From Candidatus Zhuqueibacterota bacterium (GTDB lineage: Bacteria; Zhuqueibacterota; QNDG01; JABMRT01): DNA of 34,901 nucleotides. This document shows positions 1 to 6,078 of the stretch, piece by piece (within the stretch, counting starts at the first letter, position 1; every line of letters begins with the position of its first letter). A model generated the notes under the pieces. The model was not told the origin of the DNA, made no database searches, and saw only the letters and a program-made list of their open reading frames with translations. The stretch spans positions 1 to 34,901 of the forward strand of contig JABMRT010000033.1 in the NCBI GenBank assembly GCA_013202295.1. Direction: 5' to 3'. The position numbers and the translations under genes were made by a program.

Positions 1-121
1 ACACAAAAATGCAGTGGATTGAAAACAGCGGCTTTTTTTGGGGATTTGAAAGTATGTTGGAATCACTTGTATTCTTTAGAGTTTCGGTTTGTTTCCAACC
101 ACTGATTTAATCGTTATGTGT
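1..121. other. attC-like recombination site A (left edge)
   Basis: The stretch folds into a long imperfect hairpin. ACACA (1-5) pairs with TGTGT (117-121). CAGTGG (12-17) pairs with CCACTG (99-104). TTGAAAACA (19-27) pairs with TGTTTCCAA (90-98) with one mismatch. A18 is left unpaired between two paired arms, like the extrahelical bases of integron attC sites. The right end carries CGTTATG, like an R' box. It shares the 13-mer GGATTGAAAACAG with the site at 1015-1140. Assignment to attC is an inference from structure; the window edge may cut the left arm. Confidence 0.5.
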
Positions 122-187
122 TAATAAAACCTGAAGCCATGTTGTTAATCTCGCTACAAATGATGTACATATAAAAACAAAACATAT

Positions 188-213
188 AAAGCCTAAGCCG
201 ATAAAGGCTTTTT
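188..213 (+). terminator. Short hairpin with T-tract before the first gene
   Basis: AAAGCCT (188-194) and AGGCTTT (205-211) form a perfect 7-bp stem with a 10-nt loop, followed by only two more T. It ends 20 nt before the start codon at 233. It could stop read-through from the previous cassette or act as a leader hairpin for the gene. The stem is short, so confidence is low. Confidence 0.3.
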
Positions 214-232
214 CCATCAATACGGGAAAAAT

Positions 233-658
233 ATGATAGCCATCCAAAATAAAATCCTTTCTTTTAGATCTGTGCTATTAATGGTCTATACAACCGATCG
301 GCGCATAAAAGAACTCCATAAAATTGAGCCAACTTGGGACCCTGAATATATAAATAAAGTTTCCGATGACATCTCCTTGATAAAACGTTGTTATGCAAAA
401 AGCTTTTTGCATTCGGTTATCTTCTTTATTGTTTTACTTTCTTTGCTCGTTTTTTCAGGTAAAATAAATAATTCTGTTAATCATGTTATTCGGTTTTTCG
501 GTTCATTTTTCGGTTTATGTTGTGTTTTCTTCCAATGGTATATACCCAAATATTACATTGACAATAATCCAGGTATAAACATATACAAGCTATCACAAAA
601 AACGCTCTTTCTATTGGGGACAGGATTAATTTTGCTGTCAATATTTTTCAAGTTATAA
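233..658 (+). CDS. Small integral membrane protein, unknown function
   Basis: This is a 141-residue protein of no family I recognise. Residues 1-58 are polar and charged and probably cytoplasmic. Three hydrophobic segments follow at about 60-77, 85-104 and 122-139, with a short loop rich in Tyr, Asn and Pro between the second and third. There is no cleavable signal peptide. The start ATG has only a weak purine stretch (GGGAAAAA) in front. The gene lies 112 nt after attC-like site A and 22 nt before a coiled-coil micro-gene, so it reads as the first gene of a cassette. Low-GC composition and lack of recognisable homology fit a cassette gene, but the function is unknown. Confidence 0.6.
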   Translation: MIAIQNKILSFRSVLLMVYTTDRRIKELHKIEPTWDPEYINKVSDDISLIKRCYAKSFLHSVIFFIVLLSLLVFSGKINNSVNHVIRFFGSFFGLCCVFFQWYIPKYYIDNNPGINIYKLSQKTLFLLGTGLILLSIFFKL

Positions 659-679
659 GCTAACTTCATGGAGGTTCCA

Positions 680-817
680 ATGTCAAGCACAGATTATATT
701 CTTAATCCATCACTTGAAAACCTTTCGCAAAAGGTACAAGAATTAGAACGAGAGATAGCCAATCTCAGAGCGAAAATTAAACACCTTGAAGAGGGTAAAA
801 AAAGCAGCCCCTTCTAA
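680..817 (+). CDS. 45-residue coiled-coil micro-protein
   Basis: The ORF encodes 45 residues starting MSSTDYILNP and ending KKSSPF. A strong GGAGG (670-674) sits 5 nt before the ATG, which is why it is called as a gene despite its size. Residues 12-40 have heptad spacing of Leu, Val and Ile with abundant Glu, Lys and Gln, so a single amphipathic or coiled-coil helix is likely. It lies 21 nt after the stop of the membrane-protein gene and is probably co-transcribed with it. Its stop overlaps by 4 bp the stop of a convergent gene on the other strand. No function can be assigned; partnering with the upstream membrane protein is a guess. Confidence 0.55.
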   Translation: MSSTDYILNPSLENLSQKVQELEREIANLRAKIKHLEEGKKSSPF

Positions 818-972
818 TGTTTGTCGGCTGGAATGCTTTCATAGCGCAATATTGTAATAGCCAATTCAATGACAGCCCTAAATTCAGTTGATGTAAAATT
901 ATTCTTGTGTGCTATTTCAAGAAAATCATCAACAGATTTAAATAAGTCTTTTGATGTTTTTGGCTTTGCCAT
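814..972 (-). CDS. 52-residue small protein, convergent micro-gene
   Basis: Read on the minus strand, the ORF starts MAKPKTSKDL and ends SIPADKH, 52 residues. AAAGGAAA lies about 6 nt before the ATG, a good ribosome binding site. The sequence is balanced and protein-like, with a predicted helix-turn-helix-like layout: FKSVDDFLEIAHKNN, then TSTEFRAVIELAITILR. It may be a small helical regulator, but no family is recognised. It is convergent with the coiled-coil micro-gene and shares its last 4 bp, so transcripts from the two would overlap. A gene pointing against the others is unusual inside an integron cassette. Confidence 0.5.
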   Translation of the reverse strand: MAKPKTSKDLFKSVDDFLEIAHKNNFTSTEFRAVIELAITILRYESIPADKH

Positions 973-1014
973 TGTTTGTTTCCTTTAAATATGTTAAATG
1001 TTTAGAGAATAAAG

Positions 1015-1140
1015 ACACATAACCAAATAATGAACCGGATTGAAAACAGTGACAGCTTTCTTAAAATCAAAGTTTTCTGGAATCTCTTATCTCATTATTC
1101 TTTATCCTTGTTTTCAACGCGGTTATTATGATCGTTATGC
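1015..1140. other. attC-like recombination site B
   Basis: This is the best of the three attC-like hairpins. CATAAC (1018-1023) pairs with GTTATG (1134-1139). AACCG (1033-1037) pairs with CGGTT (1120-1124). TTGAAAACA (1040-1048) pairs perfectly with TGTTTTCAA (1109-1117). A1039 stays unpaired in the same place as A18 of site A, and the loop is about 60 nt. The outer TAAC and GTTA ends resemble R'' and R' boxes. The site lies between the first cassette and the kelch gene, which starts 50 nt downstream. No integrase is in the window. Stem pairing is seen; attC function is inferred. Confidence 0.55.
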
Positions 1141-1190
1141 CAATAGAATATTGAGATCGATAACTTTCTTTAAAAATAGGGAGGAAGATG

Positions 1191-2216
1191 ATGTCATTTA
1201 TACGAAAGTTAGAGTATATGGCTCTCATTGGTCTGTTAGCAGTTTCGGGGATATTGCGGATTACTTCAATCGGTTTTGCAAAAGGTAATGCCTGGACAAT
1301 GAAAGCCAACATGCTAACGGCAAGGTCTGGTCCTTCCACCTGCGTAGTGAATGGGAAGGTTTATGTCATTGGGGGTGTAAAGGATGCGAACAGTTCAACT
1401 ATTAAGACAGTCGAAGAATACGATCCCGCGACGGACACGTGGACTACTAAAACCGACATGCAAACACCAAGAAGTTGGTTTGCGATCTGCGCCGTGAATG
1501 GTAAGATTTATGTCATTGGGGGTGGAAAAAGTGTTATAGGTGTCGGTCTTTCGACTGTGGAAGAGTACGATCCTGCGGCAGATACCTGGACAACTAAAAC
1601 CGATATGCCTACAGCAAGGTTTGTTCTTTCAGCCAGTGCAGTGAATGGAAAGATTTATGCTATCGGGGGAAAACCGAGGCATGGTGTAGCACCTCTTTCA
1701 ACTGTTGAAGAGTACGATCCAGCTATGGACACGTGGAAAATCAAAACCGATATGAAAACGGCAAGATGGAGTCTTTCAACTAGCCAGATAAATGGGAAAA
1801 TCTATGCCATTGGGGGAGATAGTGGTTCTTCTGAGGGTACTTATGTGGGACTCGCCACTGTGGAAGAATATGACCCAACAACGGACACCTGGACAACTAA
1901 AACAAAAATGCCAACCGCAAGAGGGTATTTATCTGCCAGTGCAGTGAATGGTAAGATTTATGCCATTGGGGGTGGACGAACTTTAAGTACCTCAGGTCTT
2001 TCGACTGTGGAAGAGTACGATCCTGTGGCAGATACCTGGACAACCAAAACCAAAATGCCAACCGCAAGATTTTTTTTGTCTACCAGCGCGGTTAATGATA
2101 ATATCTATGCATTTGGTGGATCGGTTTCATCTTGGCCTTCCTGGCAGGCTTGTTCGACTTTGGAAGAATATGATCCCTCGTCTGATCCGACAAGTGTGAG
2201 GAATCCTTCATGGTGA
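1191..2216 (+). CDS. Secreted kelch-repeat beta-propeller protein, ends at an in-frame TGA before its sorting domain
   Basis: The 341-residue product starts at the ATG of MSFIRKLEY, 6 nt after GGGAGG (1179-1184). An in-frame ATG at 1188 is too close to that site. A signal peptide covers about residues 1-30. Six kelch blades follow, each with the pattern TARxxxSxxxVNGKIYxIGG, a variable loop, TVEEYDPxxDTWTTKT. Together they would close a six-bladed propeller of the galactose-oxidase-central-domain type, usually a protein or glycan binding surface. Blades are near-identical at DNA level in places, so copy number may vary by recombination. The last blade loses WTTKT and ends SVRNPSW before TGA. 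The same frame then continues into a complete T9SS sorting domain (2217-2504). Without read-through the protein would reach the periplasm but lack its export tag. Confidence 0.8.
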   Translation: MSFIRKLEYMALIGLLAVSGILRITSIGFAKGNAWTMKANMLTARSGPSTCVVNGKVYVIGGVKDANSSTIKTVEEYDPATDTWTTKTDMQTPRSWFAICAVNGKIYVIGGGKSVIGVGLSTVEEYDPAADTWTTKTDMPTARFVLSASAVNGKIYAIGGKPRHGVAPLSTVEEYDPAMDTWKIKTDMKTARWSLSTSQINGKIYAIGGDSGSSEGTYVGLATVEEYDPTTDTWTTKTKMPTARGYLSASAVNGKIYAIGGGRTLSTSGLSTVEEYDPVADTWTTKTKMPTARFFLSTSAVNDNIYAFGGSVSSWPSWQACSTLEEYDPSSDPTSVRNPSW

Positions 2217-2504
2217 CAAAGTCCAACTAAATCTTTACTTTATCCAAATTGTCCCAATCCTTTTAATCCTGAGACTCGAATAATCTATGATATTCCCAAA
2301 CACGCACACGTGAAGTTGAAGGTTATTAATTTTTTAGGTCAAGAGGTTCGCACGCTAGCAAATGAATATAAAACTGCAGGATTCTATAAAGTGATTTGGG
2401 ATGGCAAGAATGAGAGAAGTCAGCGGGTATCTAGTGGTGTTTATCTACGCAGACTTAAATCAAGCGAATTTGTCCGAACTAGGAAAATGCTGGCTCTCCA
2501 ATAG
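2217..2504 (+). pseudogene. Severed T9SS C-terminal sorting domain of the kelch protein
   Basis: Directly after the TGA at 2214-2216, in the same frame, 95 codons run to TAG. They encode LYPNCPNPFNPETRIIYDI near the start, then FLGQEVRTLANEYKTAGFY, SSGVYLRRL and a final RKMLALQ. This is a full type A sorting domain matching those of the proteins at 4492, 9442 and 18292. No ATG or good ribosome binding site starts it independently. The simplest reading is one nonsense mutation in a formerly 437-codon gene. UGA read-through or a sequencing error remain possible. Other genes here do end in TGA, so a reassigned code is unlikely. Confidence 0.75.
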
Positions 2505-2548
2505 GAAATAGGCGAAATGATATGGAAACTATCTTTTCATGTTCGTGG

Positions 2549-2638
2549 CATAACACGCTGCTCAACGCGGACGCTTTTATTGGTGGCATGTTTAGGTTCT
2601 GTAGTATCAGGCGCGCCGGTTAGCAGCAACCGTTACAC
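2549..2638. other. attC-like recombination site C
   Basis: TAAC (2551-2554) and GTTA (2632-2635) form the outer ends. GCTGCT (2557-2562) pairs with AGCAGC (2622-2627), C2563 is unpaired, and AAC (2564-2566) pairs with GTT (2619-2621). G2567 is a second unpaired base before CGG/CCG pairing continues. The order of boxes and the bulged bases on one arm match integron attC sites closely, more than sites A and B in primary sequence. The site closes the kelch cassette 45 nt after its TAG. The R' core reads GTTACAC, which departs from the GTTRRRY consensus. Confidence 0.55.
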
Positions 2639-2653
2639 CGCTTAAAATATTGC

Positions 2654-2682
2654 TTGCATAAAAACCAAATTTATATTATAAT
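2654..2682 (+). promoter_or_regulatory. Candidate sigma-70 type promoter
   Basis: TTGCAT (2654-2659) and TATAAT (2677-2682) are separated by 17 bp, close to the housekeeping consensus. It lies just outside attC-like site C and points toward the repeat-rich region and the 24-codon ORF at 2755. FCB bacteria often use other promoter motifs, so activity is not certain. Confidence 0.4.
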
Positions 2683-2754
2683 TCAACCTCATCAAAGCAC
2701 TGCACAATCACAATTTTCATAACACTTTTATTTTCATCAAAACCGAAGCGAGTC

Positions 2755-2829
2755 ATGACGACTGTCTTTATTGTTATTCTAGTACTATTATTTGGCCTGC
2801 TGATCAGAGGGCCGTTTATATTCAAATAG
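2755..2829 (+). CDS. Possible 24-residue hydrophobic peptide
   Basis: The ORF encodes MTTVFIVILVLLFGLLIRGP followed by FIFK, a single membrane-spanning helix. It begins 73 nt after the -10 of the candidate promoter at 2654-2682. GAAGCGAG upstream is a weak ribosome binding site. Such peptides occur as type I toxins and as small membrane-complex subunits; neither is shown here. It could be a chance ORF. Confidence 0.25.
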   Translation: MTTVFIVILVLLFGLLIRGPFIFK

Positions 2830-2926
2830 AATCATTCAGCATCTTGGCATTCACACCCTGATAAACACACCCGCATCAGAGAAATCGCAAAAAAGAATAG
2901 CACTGCATCAGGGCATCCCTCTACCA

Positions 2927-2946
2927 CGTCCCGCACGGGCGGGACG
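2927..2946. repeat. REP-like perfect hairpin
   Basis: CGTCCCGC (2927-2934) and GCGGGACG (2939-2946) form an 8-bp GC-only-rich stem with an ACGG loop. It has no T-tract, so it is more like a REP palindrome than a terminator. The 11-mer GCACTGCATCA occurs on both sides, at 2900-2910 and 3002-3012. Confidence 0.45.
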
Positions 2947-2996
2947 AGGATCTCCTCCCGGGTTAAAGATTGCCGGGACAGGCTTCAAAGGGAGAT

Positions 2997-3302
2997 TAAT
3001 CGCACTGCATCATGAAGTAATGGTTCTGCAATGCATAACAACCATTCTGTAAGCCGTAACAACCACATTCAAACACAAAGCAACAGCATTTAACCGGGGT
3101 AAAACCGCATTTCACCGGGGTGAAATGGGTCATGACCAGGGTAAAATGACAGAGCATCAGGGTAAAATAGCCCGTCACCGGAGTGAAATGACCGAGGACC
3201 AGAATAAAATAGCAAATCACCGGGGTAAAATGGCCGGGAACCGGGGTGAAACCACAGGGAACGGGGGTAAAACGACAAAGTACCGGTAATTTGTCGTCCC
3301 TA
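2997..3302. repeat. Phased 21-bp tandem repeat array
   Basis: The core ACCGGGGT or a close variant starts at 3093, 3114, 3135, 3156, 3177, 3198, 3219, 3240, 3261 and 3282, every 21 bp with no slippage. The extended consensus is ACCGGGGTRAAA followed by a variable 9 bp. The same period continues leftward in degenerate form, with CAAC at 3039, 3060 and 3081. Because 21 is divisible by 3, the minus strand stays open as seven-residue repeats (FYPGxxx), but those have no credible start and I do not call them genes. A 21-bp period equals two DNA turns, so the cores face the same side of the helix. The array ends ~80 bp before the gene at 3385. Confidence 0.85.
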
Positions 3303-3326
3303 TATGTTCAAAATTGAAAAAGGAGG

Positions 3327-3360
3327 GGGTGTTGACACCCTTATTATTCATACTTCCTAT
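3327..3360 (+). promoter_or_regulatory. Hairpin overlapping a candidate promoter for the 3385 gene
   Basis: GGGTG (3327-3331) and CACCC (3336-3340) form a short stem with a TTGA loop. The same bases contain a perfect -35 box TTGACA (3332-3337), and TCCTAT follows 17 bp later (3355-3360) as a poor -10. The leader to the ATG at 3385 would be about 18 nt. The stem followed by TTATTATT could alternatively be a weak terminator closing the repeat region. Confidence 0.35.
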
Positions 3361-3384
3361 CACCTAATCGAAAGGAGCCATACT

Positions 3385-4041
3385 ATGGCAAACAAGAACA
3401 TGAACATTGACGAACGACTCACACGCGCGCAGGTGGCGATTGACAATGCGTTATCAGACGAACCGATCAAGACTTTGCTCACGCCGTTCGGGTATGATGA
3501 CGCTAAACTGAATGAAGGCAAAACTCTGATCGAGCAAACCGTGACACTCAATCAGAAGCAGGACAAAGAGTACGGCGAGCAGTTCGCGGCCACGCAGGAG
3601 CTGCACGCATTGCAGACCACAGCCCACAAGCAGTACATGGATGCCGTGGAACTGGCGCGTATCAAATTTCGCGATAATGTCAAGGCCTGGCAGGCTCTCG
3701 GATTAAACGGCAGTCGCAAGAAAAGTTTGTCCGGCTGGGTAGAGCAGGCAACCAAGTTTTATTCGAATCTGCTGGCTGATTCTGATTTAATTACGGCAAT
3801 GTCCGGTTTCGGGTATACGCAGGAGAAGTTACAGGCTGAGCTTTCTCAGGTTCAGGCTGTGCCTGCGGCGAATGCGAATCAGGCCAAGGAGACAGGTGAG
3901 GCCCAGGCAGCGACCAAAGAACGCGACGCGGCTCTTGACGACCTCGATCAGTGGATGAGCGATTTCAAGACTGTGGCCAAGATCGCGCTCAAAGATCACG
4001 ATCAGTGGATAGAAAAGCTGGGGCTGGCTGTGGTGGCGTAA
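3385..4041 (+). CDS. Helical protein with two tandem copies of an ~85-residue module
   Basis: The 218-residue product starts MANKNMNIDE, with AAAGGAG (3371-3377) 7 nt upstream; an earlier in-frame start at 3304 has no support. It has no signal peptide or membrane segment and is rich in Ala, Gln, Glu and Lys, so it should be an all-helical cytoplasmic protein. Residues ~15-100 and ~125-210 align as two copies. The clearest anchors are LLTPFGYDDAKL against AMSGFGYTQEKL, EQFAATQELHA against GEAQAATKERDA, and ELARIKFRD against KTVAKIALKD. I do not recognise the family. It sits alone between the phased 21-bp array and a REP-type element, and may act on the array, but nothing in the sequence proves DNA binding. 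GC content is higher than in the cassette genes to the left. Confidence 0.8.
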   Translation: MANKNMNIDERLTRAQVAIDNALSDEPIKTLLTPFGYDDAKLNEGKTLIEQTVTLNQKQDKEYGEQFAATQELHALQTTAHKQYMDAVELARIKFRDNVKAWQALGLNGSRKKSLSGWVEQATKFYSNLLADSDLITAMSGFGYTQEKLQAELSQVQAVPAANANQAKETGEAQAATKERDAALDDLDQWMSDFKTVAKIALKDHDQWIEKLGLAVVA

Positions 4042-4052
4042 TCCCGATTCCC

Positions 4053-4130
4053 TGTCATCCCGGTTATCCTTGCAGCCGGGATCCACATCATCCCACCACC
4101 CTCTGGATTCCCTTTTTCAAGGGAATGACA
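4053..4130. repeat. REP-type inverted-repeat element
   Basis: TGTCAT (4053-4058) and ATGACA (4125-4130) form the outer ends. Inside, ATCCCGG pairs with CCGGGAT, and ATTCCCTT pairs with AAGGGAAT, giving two side-by-side hairpins. Repeats of the general form TGTCATTCCC...GGGAATCCA are widespread in bacterial genomes. This copy looks like a chimera of two variants. Confidence 0.6.
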
Positions 4131-4137
4131 AGAAATC

Positions 4138-4186
4138 AAAACCGGGGATAGGGTAGACAGCGACTGAAATGACAGCCCCCGGTTTT
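4138..4186 (+). terminator. Terminator-like inverted repeat after the 3385 gene
   Basis: AAAACCGGGG (4138-4147) and CCCCGGTTTT (4177-4186) are perfect 10-bp arms with a 29-nt loop. A second overlapping stem, GACAGCC (4171-4177) with GGCTGTC (4190-4196), could form instead. The T-tract is only four T. It probably ends transcription of the 3385 gene, and the mutually exclusive stems are notable. Confidence 0.45.
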
Positions 4187-4196
4187 ATTGGCTGTC

Positions 4197-4491
4197 ACAA
4201 TGGAACGATTTTTAAAAATAATCCGTTAACATAATAGTTACTTGCTTTTTTAAATTGTGTTAGTATATTACTGGCAGAAATACTACTTCTTGCACGACAA
4301 CAATTATAGAAATACGAGCTGAATAATCTGAATGAGTGACACTGAAAAATGTGTGCCAACCACATACTGTATGGAAAACAACCGCATCCCGGGTTGCCGT
4401 TAAGGACTGGAAATATTGTTGGCAATATCTGTTTACGTATGTATGGGACATCTTCTTTACAAAGGTGGATTGAAATTTAAGGTGAGATGAC
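4197..4491. other. Intergenic leader before the FG-GAP gene
   Basis: I see no gene here. AT-rich sequence contains a perfect ATTTTTAAAAAT palindrome near 4208 and CAACC/GGGTTG arms near 4379-4396. The last bases carry AAGGTGAG (4479-4486), the ribosome binding site of the next gene. A promoter for the long same-strand gene series is expected here, but no box is convincing. Confidence 0.4.
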
Positions 4492-6078
4492 ATGTTACGA
4501 TCATTGTTAGTAATTTTAACAATATTATCGTTTAGAAATGTGCTATGCCAGGAGTCATTGGATCTATTATCAATGTTTGAAATTGGCTCTCCAGATTCCT
4601 CGGTTTATGATCTTTGTGTATCTTCTGCTGGAGATGTGAACCGCGATGGGTTTGATGATGTAATTGTTGGTTATCTAGATTACTCAGAAGTTGAAGAATG
4701 TGCGGGAAGCGCGTATATCTATTTTGGAGGTGAAAACTTTGATTCCGAGGCTGATCTAATAATATTAGGGCAAAATACTTATGATTTCCTTGGTGAAAAC
4801 ATATCATCTGCTGGTGATGTAAATAACGATGGATATTCGGACTTCTTGGTTGGGATTCCCAAGCTTGATAGAACTTGTCTATATTTTGGTTCATCAACAT
4901 TTAAAAATAATGATATACTAGTTCATTATTATAATGATAGAATGAGGAATCGTTTTGGAGCAGCCGTATCAAATGCGGGTGATTATAATAATGATGGGTA
5001 TCATGATTTCATCATTGGAGCGCCAAGTGATACTTCAGGAGGGATTCAAACTGGTCGAGCAGATCTGCATTTTGGAGGACCCACTTTAGATAAAACGGCA
5101 GGTATTGTCTTTAGAGGAGAATCTGCATGGGACTGTTTTGGGAGAGCCATTGCATGTATTGGTGATATAAACAATGATGGCTTTTCCGATTTAGCGATTG
5201 GTGCACCAAGATATGAAACTGATGAAGACCTCGTTGGCCGGGTATATGTTTATTTGGGAAACAGTTTTAAAACCGATAAATGCGATCTATTTATTACAGG
5301 TCAACCGATGAAAAGAATAGGAAATGCGATTTCATGCGCTGGCGACGTGAACAATGACGGATTCGATGATTTAATAATCGGTGCTCCTTATTTGGGTGCA
5401 ATGTGGGGCCCTTCAAGCTATGTTTACATCTATTTTGGTGGCAGCACTGTGGATACATTGGCCGATGTTGTTATTCAAGGAGATTTTGGATTCGGTTCTA
5501 CTGTTTCTTGTGCTGGTGATATGAACTATGATGGGTATGATGATGTAATGATGAATGATGAGAAAACAATTTATTTCTATTTTGGCGGTTCAGAGATTGA
5601 CACCATTCCAGATTTAATCCTTCCGACGACGAATTTCTATGAACGCATTTCATCATTATCACTGGCCGGTGATGTAAACTATGATGGTTTTAAAGATATA
5701 ATTTTTAGCACAATAGATCGCTATACTGAGAAAACATGGATTCGTAAGGTATATATATACTCTGGAAACATGACTGGTGGACGAATCAACACCCTTCAAA
5801 CGATTACACTGTATCAAAACTATCCAAATCCTTTCAACCTAACAACAGCAATTCCTTTCTCATTGTCTGAAGACGCTCATGTCAAGATATCAATATTTGA
5901 TATAACAGGACGACTCGTTAATACAATTGTTAATCAGCCATTTCCTATGGGTTGGCATGAAGTCATATATAATGGTTCTTATATTTCAAGCGGCATTTAC
6001 ATACTTCAAGCAGATATTATCACGACTGATCAAAAAGAAAAACACTCATTTACTCAAAAAATAACATTCTTAAAATGA
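4492..6078 (+). CDS. Secreted FG-GAP (integrin-alpha-like) propeller protein with T9SS sorting domain
   Basis: The 528-residue protein has a signal peptide over about residues 1-20 (MLRSLLVILTILSF, then NVLCQES). Seven FG-GAP repeats follow, each with AGDxNxDGxxD and most with a downstream IGAP and YFGG. The Asp/Asn-rich loops DxNxDGxxD are calcium-binding loops of the integrin-alpha propeller type. Residues ~440-528 form a type A sorting domain (TLYQNYPNPFNLTTAIPF, IFDITGRLV, SSGIYILQA, KITFLK). The protein should cross the outer membrane by T9SS and be surface-attached or released, most likely as an adhesin or binding protein. AAGGTGAG lies 5 nt before the ATG. Its stop overlaps the next start by 4 bp, so the two are co-translated. 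The enzymatic role, if any, is unknown. Confidence 0.9.
   Translation: MLRSLLVILTILSFRNVLCQESLDLLSMFEIGSPDSSVYDLCVSSAGDVNRDGFDDVIVGYLDYSEVEECAGSAYIYFGGENFDSEADLIILGQNTYDFLGENISSAGDVNNDGYSDFLVGIPKLDRTCLYFGSSTFKNNDILVHYYNDRMRNRFGAAVSNAGDYNNDGYHDFIIGAPSDTSGGIQTGRADLHFGGPTLDKTAGIVFRGESAWDCFGRAIACIGDINNDGFSDLAIGAPRYETDEDLVGRVYVYLGNSFKTDKCDLFITGQPMKRIGNAISCAGDVNNDGFDDLIIGAPYLGAMWGPSSYVYIYFGGSTVDTLADVVIQGDFGFGSTVSCAGDMNYDGYDDVMMNDEKTIYFYFGGSEIDTIPDLILPTTNFYERISSLSLAGDVNYDGFKDIIFSTIDRYTEKTWIRKVYIYSGNMTGGRINTLQTITLYQNYPNPFNLTTAIPFSLSEDAHVKISIFDITGRLVNTIVNQPFPMGWHEVIYNGSYISSGIYILQADIITTDQKEKHSFTQKITFLK

Noticed and set aside
2214-2216. Genetic-code reassignment of TGA
   Set aside because: Several intact genes, such as those ending at 13710, 15657 and 17796, use TGA as a normal stop.
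2996-3278. Minus-strand open frames giving seven-residue repeats (FYPGxxx)
   Set aside because: A 21-bp period keeps all frames open or closed together, so openness is no evidence of coding. There is no ribosome binding site, and the composition is odd (rich in Phe, Tyr, Cys).
2841-3302. CRISPR array in the repeat region
   Set aside because: The 21-bp units are directly joined with partly conserved spacers of 9 bp, far too short, and no cas gene is present.
4197-4491. A fourth attC-like site suggested by CCGTTA motifs near 4222 and 4398
   Set aside because: The matching left arm could not be found for either.
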